Shown one piece after another: positions 7,137 through 15,477 of a stretch of DNA of 64,000 nucleotides. The stretch comes from HGM13010 sp934527315 (GTDB taxonomy: Bacteria; Bacillota; Clostridia; Oscillospirales; Oscillospiraceae). The notes under the pieces were generated by a model, which saw only the letters and a list, made by a program, of their open reading frames with translations, had not been told where the DNA came from and ran no database searches. The first letter of the stretch is position 1; each line of letters begins with the position of its first letter. The DNA lies in assembly GCA_934527315.1 (NCBI GenBank), contig CAKTAK010000006.1, positions 3,759 through 67,758 of the forward strand, in the 5' to 3' direction. The translations under genes and the position numbers were made by a program.

Positions 7137-9482
7137 TTACAGCAAATGGCCCACCCAGAACACCAGACATGCCACCAACCATGCAATTACGCACTGGGTC
7201 AGGCACATGCCCACGGCCCATTTGGTGCCAAGCTCCCGCTTGACAGAGGCAATGGCTGCCACGCAGGGGGTGTACAGCAGGCAGAACACCAGAAAGCTTA
7301 CCGCAGCCAGCGGGGTCAAAACGGCAGCCAATCCGGCGGTGCCGCCCAACAGCACGGTCAGCGTACTGACAACGCTTTCCTTGGCCATAAAGCCGGTAAT
7401 CAGCGCCGTGCTCAGCCGCCAATCGTCCAGACCCAAGGGCGTGAACAAGGGGGCAATCAGACCGCCCAGCATGGCCAGCAGGCTCTGGGAGGAGTCATGG
7501 ACCACGTTCAGCCGTGCGTCAAAGGTTTGCAGGAACCAAATGACAATGGTGGCCACGAAAATCACGGTAAATGCCCGGGTGACAAAGTCCTTGGCTTTGT
7601 CATACATCAGCTTGCCCACGTTTTTGGCACCGGGCATACGGTAGTTGGGCAGCTCCATGACGAACGGCACGGGCTCGCCCTTGAATGCAGCGGTTTTCAG
7701 AATCAAAGCAAAGACAATGGCCACGATGATGCCTGTAAAGTACAGGGCAATCATCACCAACGGGGCATTTTTCGGGAAGAAAAATGCGGAGAACGTGGCA
7801 TAAATGGGCAATTTTGCGGAGCAGGACATAAACGGTGTCAGAAGAATGGTCATTTTCCGGTCGCGCTCCGAGGGCAGCGTTCTGGTGGCCATAATGGCGG
7901 GAACAGAGCAGCCGAAACCAATCAGCATGGGCACAAAGCTGCGGCCGGACAATCCGATTTTTCGCAGCAGCTTATCCATCACAAAGGCCACCCGGGCCAT
8001 ATAGCCGCTGTCCTCCAGAATGGACAGGAAGAAGAACAACACCACGATGATGGGCATAAATGACAACACGCTGCCCACGCCGGTAAAGATACCGTCAATG
8101 ATGAGGGAACGGACCACGGGATTCAAGCCGTAGGCAATTAGGGCGGAATTGCACACCCCGGTAAGCCAATTAATGCCCATGGCCAGCCAATCCGACAGCG
8201 CGCTGCCGATGACGCCGAAGGTCAGCCAGAACACCAATGCCATAATGCCGATGAAGGAGGGAATTGCCGTCCAACGGCCGGTCAGCACCTGGTCGATTTT
8301 GGCGCTGCGGGCGTGTTCCTTGCTCTCCCGGGGCTTTACCACGGTTGCGTCGCAGACTTTTTCGATAAAGCTGAACCGCATGTCCGCCAGAGCGGCTTGC
8401 CGCTCCTTGCCGCACTCCTGCTCCATCTGGGTGACGATATGCTCGATGGCGTCCTGCTCGTTGGGGTCCAACTGCAGAGCCTTGAGAATCAGCGGGTCGC
8501 CCTCCACCAGCTTGGTGGCGGCGAAGCGGAGGGGAATGCCTGCGGCAGCGGCATGGTCGTCAATCAAATGCTCAATGCCATGAATGCAGCGGTGCACCGC
8601 GCCGCCGTCCCGCCCGTAGGGCTCGCAGAAGTCCCGGCGGCCGGGCTGCTCCCGGTATTTGGCCACATGAAGGGCATGACGGACCAATTCCTCAATGCCC
8701 TCGTTTTTGGCCGCGGAAATGGGCACCACGGGAATGCCCAAAAGCTCTTCCAAACGGTTGACCTGAATGGTGCCGCCGTTATTCAGAACCTCGTCCATCA
8801 TGTTCAGCGCCAGTACCATGGGAATATCCAGCTCAATCAGCTGCATGGTCAGGTACAGATTTCGCTGAATGTTGGTGGCGTCCACAATGTTGATGATGCC
8901 GGAGGGGTGCTCGTCCAGCAAAAACTGCCGGGTGACCACCTCTTCGCTGGTGTAGGGGGACAGGGAATAAATTCCCGGCAGGTCGGTAATCACGGCCTCG
9001 CTGTGCCCCCGAATGGTGCCGTCTTTCCGGTCCACGGTAACGCCGGGGAAGTTGCCCACATGCTGATTGGAGCCGGTGAGCTGATTGAACAGCGTGGTTT
9101 TTCCGCAGTTTTGGTTGCCGGCTAAGGCAAAGGTGATGGGCTGCCCGTCGGGAATGGGGGGCTGCCCGGTGCGGACGTGGTAAATGCCCATTTCGCCGGT
9201 TTGCGGGTGGTTGATGTCCGGCGCTACGGTGCCGGCGGCCTTTTCATGGGCGGAATGGACCTTCTGCAAGGTGATATGCGCCGCGTCCGCTTTCCGCAGG
9301 GTCAGCTCATACCCCCGCACAGTCAGCTGCAGGGGGTCGCCCATGGGGGCGGTTTTCACCAAGGTGACTTCCGTTCCGGGGGTCAAACCCATGTCCAGAA
9401 TATGTTTTTTCAGAGAAAGCTCTGCGCAGTTCACCGATTCAATATAGGCGTCCTGCCCGGGCTTTAATTCGTCTAAGGTCAT
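7137..9482 (-). CDS. feoB: Ferrous iron transporter, FeoA-FeoB fusion
   Basis: 781 residues. Residues 1-75 are a FeoA (SH3-like) domain (MTLDELKPGQDAYIESVNC); then a short linker; a GTPase domain with G1 GNQNCGKTT at 122-130, DLPGIYSL (G3) and NMMDE (G4); then a polytopic C-terminal membrane region with the FeoB core (GFGCSVPAIMATRTL, LTPFMSCSAKLPIYATF). It imports Fe2+ across the cytoplasmic membrane under GTPase control. FeoA is normally a separate protein; here it is fused in frame at the N terminus. It leads a two-gene operon with the small Cys-rich protein. The promoter is overlapped by a long palindrome, so metal-dependent repression is expected. Confidence 0.96.
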   Translation of the reverse strand: MTLDELKPGQDAYIESVNCAELSLKKHILDMGLTPGTEVTLVKTAPMGDPLQLTVRGYELTLRKADAAHITLQKVHSAHEKAAGTVAPDINHPQTGEMGIYHVRTGQPPIPDGQPITFALAGNQNCGKTTLFNQLTGSNQHVGNFPGVTVDRKDGTIRGHSEAVITDLPGIYSLSPYTSEEVVTRQFLLDEHPSGIINIVDATNIQRNLYLTMQLIELDIPMVLALNMMDEVLNNGGTIQVNRLEELLGIPVVPISAAKNEGIEELVRHALHVAKYREQPGRRDFCEPYGRDGGAVHRCIHGIEHLIDDHAAAAGIPLRFAATKLVEGDPLILKALQLDPNEQDAIEHIVTQMEQECGKERQAALADMRFSFIEKVCDATVVKPRESKEHARSAKIDQVLTGRWTAIPSFIGIMALVFWLTFGVIGSALSDWLAMGINWLTGVCNSALIAYGLNPVVRSLIIDGIFTGVGSVLSFMPIIVVLFFFLSILEDSGYMARVAFVMDKLLRKIGLSGRSFVPMLIGFGCSVPAIMATRTLPSERDRKMTILLTPFMSCSAKLPIYATFSAFFFPKNAPLVMIALYFTGIIVAIVFALILKTAAFKGEPVPFVMELPNYRMPGAKNVGKLMYDKAKDFVTRAFTVIFVATIVIWFLQTFDARLNVVHDSSQSLLAMLGGLIAPLFTPLGLDDWRLSTALITGFMAKESVVSTLTVLLGGTAGLAAVLTPLAAVSFLVFCLLYTPCVAAIASVKRELGTKWAVGMCLTQCVIAWLVACLVFWVGHLL

Positions 9483-9510
9483 TGTCGTTTTCCTCGATTT
9501 TCGACAGCAG

Positions 9511-9540
9511 ATTAGTGTCGGCTAATTAGCCAACACTAAT
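9511..9540 (-). promoter_or_regulatory. Iron-box-like operator of feoAB
   Basis: A 30-bp near-perfect palindrome that also reads as two overlapping 16-bp boxes, each starting ATTAG and ending CTAAT (9511-9526 and 9525-9540). The TTAG...CTAA half-sites resemble DtxR/IdeR/MntR-type operators. It overlaps the -10 of the feo promoter, the position expected for a repressor. The identity of the regulator is inference. Confidence 0.7.
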
Positions 9541-9566
9541 TATATACGATTCCATAGGGAAGTCAA
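9539..9566 (-). promoter_or_regulatory. feoAB promoter
   Basis: Minus strand: -35 TTGACT, 16-bp spacer, -10 TATAAT; the -10 overlaps the end of the palindromic operator. The -35 lies inside a 21-bp repeat. Confidence 0.8.
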
Positions 9567-9577
9567 TGGAAACCGGG
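9557..9577. repeat. 21-bp direct repeat, copy 1
   Basis: An exact 21-base match to 9959-9979. This copy contains the -35 element of the feo promoter. The two copies bracket the small membrane-protein gene at 9621-9887. Confidence 0.85.
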
Positions 9578-9580
9578 AGA

Positions 9581-9610
9581 AAAAATCCCCGGACGCTTAG
9601 CGTCCGGGGA
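9581..9610 (-). terminator. Terminator of the 88-aa membrane-protein gene
   Basis: TCCCCGGACGC / GCGTCCGGGGA stem with a 3-nt loop, followed on the minus strand by TTTTTT. Confidence 0.85.
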
Positions 9611-9620
9611 AGCGCGAAAT

Positions 9621-9887
9621 TCAAACGAAATAACGCAAACAAAGGGTTTCACCCAAAAAGACAAGAACCGCGGCAATCAATGCATTCAGATATCTATTTT
9701 TGCAAAACGGTTGGAAATGCGCCGTGCAAGTAAAAATAAGGATGGGACAGATGTCCTCTGATGCGCTCCAAAACCAATCTGGGACAAAATCATGGTTCAC
9801 AGCGCCGAACAGCCAGTGATTCAATACAATCAGAAGCACAATGGCGGCTCCATACAAAATTTTCAGAAAAATGGATTGAAAGCGCAT
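9621..9887 (-). CDS. Small hypothetical membrane protein
   Basis: 88 residues with two hydrophobic segments (ILYGAAIVLLIVLNHWLFG near residues 9-28 and ALIAAVLVFLGETLCL near the C terminus). The start was chosen at the ATG preceded by AGAGGTGATAT, an excellent ribosome binding site; a longer frame to 9968 lacks one. I do not recognise the family. It has its own terminator, no clear promoter, and is bracketed by a 21-bp direct repeat, suggesting a small inserted or duplicated cassette. Confidence 0.6.
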   Translation of the reverse strand: MRFQSIFLKILYGAAIVLLIVLNHWLFGAVNHDFVPDWFWSASEDICPILIFTCTAHFQPFCKNRYLNALIAAVLVFLGETLCLRYFV

Positions 9888-9958
9888 AGCTATATCACCT
9901 CTTTCAGATGTCAACGGAAAAGAGTGAAAATGCACAAAAATGACGTCTGACTTCAAAC

Positions 9959-9979
9959 GGGAAGTCAATGGAAACCGGG
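9959..9979. repeat. 21-bp direct repeat, copy 2
   Basis: Exact copy of 9557-9577. Here the -35-like TTGACT is not followed by a recognisable -10. Confidence 0.85.
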
Positions 9980-9996
9980 GAATGGGAACCCCGCCT

Positions 9997-10752
9997 TTAT
10001 TGCTCTAAACGCATTAAGGAGACATAGTCTTCCTGGAGCCGGTTATAAATAACCTGTGCGCGATCCTGAGAAACGCCGATCTGAAGTGCCCGTGACTGCG
10101 CCTCCGCAGAGGATGTTATTTCGTCTACGGACGCTCTCAGAACTTCACCAAAATCAAGGGGATTGATTGCCAATGCTAAGGCTTCGTTGATGAGCGTTGT
10201 AGCTTTGGATGCTGTGATAAACAGAGCCAAACCCTCCTCATCGGCATATATCTGGTTGACGGCATCACGGAAATTGTCCAAATCATTGGTATTTCCGGCG
10301 TGTTCAAAAGTCGTAAAGGAATAAATTGCATCGGAATTACCGGCAAAAGCTGGACAGGCTACATAGCACGAGGTTGAATTTCTGTAGTTATATGCATACT
10401 TTGAACGAGTGGTTCTACTCCCGGAAACCGTTTGCGGTTCTATACCGGTTGGTTCATTTTCAATTACTTGTATTTCCGCAGAACCGTCATTTTTATAGGT
10501 TTGGACGGTGACTATTCCTTTCTCCAAATTGCCGACTGCACTGCGTTCTTTCACACCGGTGTCATGGGCATAGCGCTCAATTGTCATGGTGTTCAACTTT
10601 TTATCATAGGAAATGACATAGTCGGCATCTGTACCCTGATAAAAAACAGAATCATCATCGACACCTGCGTTGACGCAGCCTGCAAATGCCATCCCGCTCA
10701 GGGATAGATACATTGCCAATGCTAACATCAAACATAAAATTTTCTTCATCAT
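9997..10752 (-). CDS. Secreted or membrane-anchored protein of unknown function
   Basis: 251 residues. An N-terminal signal peptide (MMKKILCLMLALAMYLSLSG then MAFAGC) ends in a site that could be cut by signal peptidase I or serve as an unusual lipobox. The remaining roughly 225 residues are hydrophilic, without a motif I recognise. The start was chosen at the ATG 9 nt after AAGGAG; the frame extends 59 codons further upstream without support. It has its own consensus promoter. Composition is somewhat more AT-rich than its neighbours. Confidence 0.7.
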   Translation of the reverse strand: MMKKILCLMLALAMYLSLSGMAFAGCVNAGVDDDSVFYQGTDADYVISYDKKLNTMTIERYAHDTGVKERSAVGNLEKGIVTVQTYKNDGSAEIQVIENEPTGIEPQTVSGSRTTRSKYAYNYRNSTSCYVACPAFAGNSDAIYSFTTFEHAGNTNDLDNFRDAVNQIYADEEGLALFITASKATTLINEALALAINPLDFGEVLRASVDEITSSAEAQSRALQIGVSQDRAQVIYNRLQEDYVSLMRLEQ

Positions 10753-10843
10753 CAGAATCATCTCCTTATTACGTGGGTGGTTGTGTGGTGAAGAACCATT
10801 TTTCAACATGCCATTGGAATCACTCTCTCCTTTGTTCGTATAT

Positions 10844-10872
10844 ATTATACAAAATAAGTAAGAAAACGTCAA
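10844..10872 (-). promoter_or_regulatory. Promoter of the 251-aa exported protein gene
   Basis: Minus strand: TTGACG, 17-bp spacer, TATAAT, about 90 nt upstream of the start codon. Confidence 0.8.
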
Positions 10873-10883
10873 TTGAAACAGTG

Positions 10884-10921
10884 CAAAAAAACGATGTCTG
10901 CGACTGGGTCGCAGACATCGT
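10884..10921 (-). terminator. Terminator of the dehydratase operon
   Basis: A perfect 14-bp stem (ACGATGTCTGCGAC and complement) with a 3-nt loop, followed on the minus strand by seven Ts. Confidence 0.9.
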
Positions 10922-10946
10922 AAATTCATTATGGGTGCGGGGACGT

Positions 10947-12269
10947 TTATCCCACGGTGGCCGGTTCTTTTTCGGCGGAATCGGCGGATTCTTCCGCCTC
11001 CCGGCGGCGCTGTGCCTCCAGATTGGCCTTTGCGTTGGAGAGCATCAGTTTCAGTCGGTTTTCCTGATTCACCTTGGGGCTGCTGGCATCGTAGTCAATG
11101 GCGACGATGTTCACGTCCGGGTTCTTTTCCTTAATGGGTTTCATCATGCCCTTGCCGCAAATGTGGTTGGGCAGGCAGCCGAAGGGCTGAGTGCAGACGA
11201 TATTCTTGCAGCCGGTCTCAATCAGCTCCAGCATTTCACTGGTGAGCAGCCAACCCTCGCCCATTTTCGTGCCGATGCCCAGATAGCCCTCTGCCAAAGT
11301 CAGCGTGTGGGAAAAGTCCGTGGGCGCCACGAATCGACCGTCCTCCGCAATGGCGGCAGCCATGTCGTTTTTCTTGTGGTTCAGATAGTTGAAAGCAAGC
11401 TTGCAGCCGGCATGGGTCCAGAATCCCCGACCGTACAGCTCATAGTCCATGATGTTGTTGTACACGCAGTACAGCATGAAGTCCATCAAACCGGGCACTA
11501 CCACTTCGGCACCCTCGTCCACCAGAAACTGCTCCAGATTGTTGTTGCCCAAGGGGGAGTATTTCACGAAAATCTCACCCACCACGCCCACTTTTACGGC
11601 GTCCCGCTTTTCCACGGGGATGTTGGCGAATTCGTCGATGATTTTCCGGTAATTCTCTTTCACCTGCGCATATCGGACCAATTTGCCCTTGCCCAGCTCC
11701 AGACCCAATTTGTGGGTCCATTTATCGGCCAGATTCTGGGCTGCGCCCTTTTCCACTTCATAGGGGCGGACCTGATTGACCAAGGTCATCAGCAGGTCGC
11801 CGTACAGCACGGCGTACATCATGCCCCGGAGTTTGGTGAGATTCAGCCGGAATCCCGGGTGCTTTTCAATGCCCATCAGAGAGAAGGAAATCACGGGAAT
11901 GTTGCCGTAGCCGGCTTTTTTCAGCGCCTTTCGCAGCAGGGAAATGTAGTTGCTGGCGCGGCAGCCGCCGCCGGTCTGGAACTGAATCAGGGCGATTTTA
12001 TCCGGGTCATATTTTCCGGAATTGATGGCGTCCATGAACTGTCCGATGACCAGAATGGCGGGGTAGCAGGTGTCGTTATGTACATACTTCAAACCGGTTT
12101 CCGCAATCTCCGGGCCGTTGGTTTCCAACAGCTCCAGCTTGTAGCCGTAGGTTTCCATATAAGCCAGAATCATTTTGAAATGCATGGGCAGCATTGTGGG
12201 CACCAGAATGGTGTGCGTTTTAATCATCTCCTTGGTAAAGGGGACAAATTCTGCGCTGGATTTGCTCAT
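10947..12269 (-). CDS. 2-hydroxyacyl-CoA dehydratase-type protein (COG3581-like)
   Basis: 440 residues resembling the C-terminal half of the large fused activase proteins, related to HgdB-type dehydratase subunits. Conserved-looking Cys sites are HNDTCYPA, GGGCRASNY, HAGCKLAF and TQPFGCLPNHICGKGM, likely Fe-S ligands. The C-terminal tail is charged. Its start overlaps the stop of the upstream gene by 4 bp (ATGA), implying translational coupling and a complex. In many Clostridia the equivalents of these two genes seem to form one protein of about 1400 residues; here they are split. The true substrate is unknown. Confidence 0.8.
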   Translation of the reverse strand: MSKSSAEFVPFTKEMIKTHTILVPTMLPMHFKMILAYMETYGYKLELLETNGPEIAETGLKYVHNDTCYPAILVIGQFMDAINSGKYDPDKIALIQFQTGGGCRASNYISLLRKALKKAGYGNIPVISFSLMGIEKHPGFRLNLTKLRGMMYAVLYGDLLMTLVNQVRPYEVEKGAAQNLADKWTHKLGLELGKGKLVRYAQVKENYRKIIDEFANIPVEKRDAVKVGVVGEIFVKYSPLGNNNLEQFLVDEGAEVVVPGLMDFMLYCVYNNIMDYELYGRGFWTHAGCKLAFNYLNHKKNDMAAAIAEDGRFVAPTDFSHTLTLAEGYLGIGTKMGEGWLLTSEMLELIETGCKNIVCTQPFGCLPNHICGKGMMKPIKEKNPDVNIVAIDYDASSPKVNQENRLKLMLSNAKANLEAQRRREAEESADSAEKEPATVG

Positions 12270-15223
12270 TTCCGGGCCTCCTTATCTTCCAAAGCACCCA
12301 ACAGACTGCGCAGCCGAATTTTTACGGCGCCCAAGTTGGTGATTTCGTCAATTTTGATTTGCGTATAGAACTTATCGTGGGCCTCCAGAATGGAGCGGAC
12401 CTCATCGGTGGTGATGGCGTCCACGCCGCAGCCGAAACTCACCAGCTGCACCAGTTCGGTATCTGCATGCTCGGAGGCATATTCCGCCGCGCGGTACAGA
12501 CGGGCATGGTAGGTCCACTGGTTCAGTACGTGAACCTTGGGGGATTTTGCGGCCAGATGGCACACGCTGTCCTCGCTGACCACCACGAATCCCAGCTGAT
12601 TGGCCAATTTATCAATGCCGTGGCAGATTTCCGGGTCGATATGATAGGGCCGACCGGCCAGAATCATAATGCGTTTGCCGTGTTCTCTTGCAAATGCCAG
12701 TGCGTTTTCGCCGGCATTGCGCACGGAGGCCATATAGGTTTCGTAAGCGGCGAATCCCCGGTCCACGGCCCGCTTGACCTCCCGTTTTGTCAAGGTGGGG
12801 TCATCAGCGCTCAGGGCGCGGAACAGCGTCCGGCTCAATTCCTTGGGGTTGTTCACGCTCAGGAACGGGTCCAGAAATTTCACCTTTTGCAGGGAATCCA
12901 TATTGCCCTCCAACAGCTCGGCATAATAAGCCACCACCGGGCAGTTATAGTGGTTGTCGCTGTCGTGCTCGTCGATGTTGTAACTCAGGCAGGGATAGAA
13001 AATGGTGTCGCAGCCGTCTTCAATCAGCTGCTCAATATGGCCGTGCATAATTTTTGCCGGATAGCAGGCGGTATCGGAGGGAATGGAGAATTGGCCTTTT
13101 TCGTAGGTCTGGCGGGTGGAAAGGCCGGACAGCACCACATCGTAGCCCAGCTCTGTGAAAATCGTATGCCACAAGGGGGCCAGTTCATACATACCCAATG
13201 CCAAGGGCAAACCCAGCTTGCCCCGCTCGCCGGGAACGGATTTCAGACCCATGATGGCGTCCCGCTTGAACTGATAGAGATTCGGCAGCTCTTCCGTTTT
13301 ACCGCCCACCATTTTCTGACACTGGTTGCCGGAAATGAACCGGCGGCCGTCCTGAAAAATGTTGATGGTCAAATGGCAGTGGTTTCCGCAGCCCTGACAG
13401 ACAGACTGGGTGGACTGATGACTGAACTGCTCCAGCTCCGCCAGAGAAATGGTTTTGCTCTGAGAGAACCGCATGGCATGGAGGGCGGCGCCGTAAGCGC
13501 CCATCAGACCGGCGATAGCCGGACGAATCACCGGAGCGCCCAACTCCATTTCAAAGGCGCGGAGCACGGCATCGTTCAGAAACGTGCCGCCCTGCACCAC
13601 GATATTTTTGCCCAACTCCTGGGCGGAGCCGGCACGAATGACCTTATACAGCGCGTTTTTCACCACGGAAACAGACAGACCCGCGGAAATATCCTCCACG
13701 GTAGCGCCGTCTTTCTGGCTCTGTTTCACGGAAGAGTTCATAAACACGGTGCAGCGGCTGCCCAGATTCACCGGAGCAGTAGCATGCAGACCCTTTTCCG
13801 CAAAGGTTTGCACGTCATAGCCCATGCTCTTGGCAAAGGTTTCGATAAAGGAACCGCAGCCGGAGGAGCAAGCCTCGTTGAGCATAATGGAGTCAATGGC
13901 GCCGTTGCGAATTTTAAAGCACTTAATGTCCTGTCCGCCGATGTCCAGAATGAAATCCACATCGGGCTGGAAATATTTTGCGGCGGTGTAGTGAGCGATG
14001 GTTTCCACAACACCCTCGTCAATGTTGAATGCGTGGCAAATCAATTCCTCGCCGTAGCCGGTGGCGGCGCTGCCGCAAATCTGAATCCGGTCTCCGCACA
14101 GTTTGCGGATTTCTGTCAGCTGCTCCCGGACGATTTCCACCGGGTTGCCCCGGTTGGAGCTGTAATAGGTGTACAGCAGCTTTTTGTCCTCGGAAATCAG
14201 GGCGAGCTTTGTGGTGGTGGAGCCGCAGTCGATGCCCAACCATGCCTTTCCGGCGTAGCTGTTCATATCCCGGGATTCCACAACGGCCTTTTTGTGCCGC
14301 TCCACAAATGCGTCATACTCTGCGGGCGTGGCAAACAGAGGCGCCAGACGGGTGCTGGTCTGTCCCATGCGGGAGGCGGAATCCTTCAGATTCTGCACCA
14401 GTGTTTCATAGGTAAAAGTTTCTCCGTCGGCACCGTACAGCGCGGCGCCCAATGCCACGGCGAATCGGCCGTATTCCGGGAACACCGCGTTTTCATCGGA
14501 CAGCCGGAGGGTTTCCTGAAACCGCTCCCGCAGACCCTTGCAGTAGTACAGCGGACCGCCCAGGAACATCACTTTGCCGTCAATTTTCCGTCCCTGTGCC
14601 AAACCGGCAATGGTCTGGTTTACCACAGCCTGATAAATACTGGCGGCTACGTCGGATTTGTTGGCGCCTTGATTCAGCAGGGGCTGAATATCGGTTTTTG
14701 CGAACACGCCGCAGCGGGAGGCGATGGGGTACAGCCGGGTGTGCTCCAAACTGGCTGCGTCCATTTCTTCCACGGTCATGTTCAGCAGTACGGCCATTTG
14801 GTCGATGAATGCACCGGTGCCGCCGGCACAAGTGCCGTTCATGCGCTCGTCCGTGCCGCCCTTGAAGAAGATGACCTTTGCGTCTTCTCCGCCCAGCTCG
14901 ATGACCACGCTGGTGTCCGGCTCCAGCACTCGAATCACCTCGCCGGTGGCATACACTTCCTGCACAAAGGGAATCCGGGCAGCCTCTGCCAGACCCAGTC
15001 CGGCGGAGCCGGAAATGGCAACGGCAAATTCCCGGCCGGTGAGCATGGGCTCAATGGCCTGAATCATTTCCAATGTTTTCTGGCGCACCTGAGACAGGTG
15101 GCGCTCATACTTTTCGTAAATAACTTCTCCGTTATCAATCAGTACAACTTTTGCGGTGGTGGAGCCGATGTCCACACCCAAAGTCAGCCGATTTTCCAAT
15201 TTTTTCGTGTTTGTAATTTTCAT
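12266..15223 (-). CDS. Acyl-CoA dehydratase activase with two ASKHA domains (BcrA/BadF/HgdC-like)
   Basis: 985 residues. The first ATPase domain (LGVDIGSTTAKVVLID near 15) carries the cluster Cys pair C132 (NGTCAGGTGAF) and C171 (ASRCGVFAK). The second (LGIDCGSTTTKLAL near 329) carries C452/C456 (NEACSSGCGSF) and C491 (GSRCTVF). A Cys-rich C-terminal region follows (VCQGCGNHCH, SDTACYPAK, YPCLSYNIDEHDSDNHYNCP). HgdC-type activases use ATP to push one electron from a bridging 4Fe-4S cluster onto a radical dehydratase. Here the presumed partner is the overlapping downstream gene. The specific reaction is unassigned. The ribosome binding site is weak. Confidence 0.88.
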   Translation of the reverse strand: MKITNTKKLENRLTLGVDIGSTTAKVVLIDNGEVIYEKYERHLSQVRQKTLEMIQAIEPMLTGREFAVAISGSAGLGLAEAARIPFVQEVYATGEVIRVLEPDTSVVIELGGEDAKVIFFKGGTDERMNGTCAGGTGAFIDQMAVLLNMTVEEMDAASLEHTRLYPIASRCGVFAKTDIQPLLNQGANKSDVAASIYQAVVNQTIAGLAQGRKIDGKVMFLGGPLYYCKGLRERFQETLRLSDENAVFPEYGRFAVALGAALYGADGETFTYETLVQNLKDSASRMGQTSTRLAPLFATPAEYDAFVERHKKAVVESRDMNSYAGKAWLGIDCGSTTTKLALISEDKKLLYTYYSSNRGNPVEIVREQLTEIRKLCGDRIQICGSAATGYGEELICHAFNIDEGVVETIAHYTAAKYFQPDVDFILDIGGQDIKCFKIRNGAIDSIMLNEACSSGCGSFIETFAKSMGYDVQTFAEKGLHATAPVNLGSRCTVFMNSSVKQSQKDGATVEDISAGLSVSVVKNALYKVIRAGSAQELGKNIVVQGGTFLNDAVLRAFEMELGAPVIRPAIAGLMGAYGAALHAMRFSQSKTISLAELEQFSHQSTQSVCQGCGNHCHLTINIFQDGRRFISGNQCQKMVGGKTEELPNLYQFKRDAIMGLKSVPGERGKLGLPLALGMYELAPLWHTIFTELGYDVVLSGLSTRQTYEKGQFSIPSDTACYPAKIMHGHIEQLIEDGCDTIFYPCLSYNIDEHDSDNHYNCPVVAYYAELLEGNMDSLQKVKFLDPFLSVNNPKELSRTLFRALSADDPTLTKREVKRAVDRGFAAYETYMASVRNAGENALAFAREHGKRIMILAGRPYHIDPEICHGIDKLANQLGFVVVSEDSVCHLAAKSPKVHVLNQWTYHARLYRAAEYASEHADTELVQLVSFGCGVDAITTDEVRSILEAHDKFYTQIKIDEITNLGAVKIRLRSLLGALEDKEARK

Positions 15224-15285
15224 GGTACTTTCTGTTTTTTTGCCTCACTTCGTCACAATGCAATACTTCTTGATAATAACGCTCT

Positions 15286-15314
15286 ATTATAAATGTGTAC
15301 TGAAAAAAATTCAA
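15286..15314 (-). promoter_or_regulatory. Promoter of the activase operon
   Basis: Minus strand: TTGAAT, 17-bp spacer, TATAAT, about 60 nt upstream of the start codon. Confidence 0.7.
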
Positions 15315-15356
15315 TGCTCATTTTATGAATATTGTCCAAAAATTTAAGGAAATCTT

Positions 15357-15403
15357 ATAAAAAGAGCCTGCTGCGGGATTGTACGAATACAATCCTGCAG
15401 CAG
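15357..15403 (-). terminator. Terminator of the cell-wall polysaccharide operon
   Basis: A long stem (CTGCTGC + GGATTGTA arms with one mismatch, 15368-15403) followed on the minus strand by CTCTTTTTA. Confidence 0.8.
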
Positions 15404-15477
15404 ACCGGGGTTGTTTTTCTCCGAAGGAGATTGTGAAAGGGTGCCCCGCTGACGGGGCAAATGGGAACGGGATTGCC

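Noticed and set aside
12359..15292. 977-codon antisense frame over the activase gene, and a 941-codon frame over 15379-18204
   Set aside because: Same artefact: TTA, CTA and TCA codons are rare in the real genes, leaving the opposite strand open. Other long antisense frames (29623-31608, 32011-33867, 35293-36819, 37569-39257, 42265-44268, 45732-47846) were dropped for the same reason.
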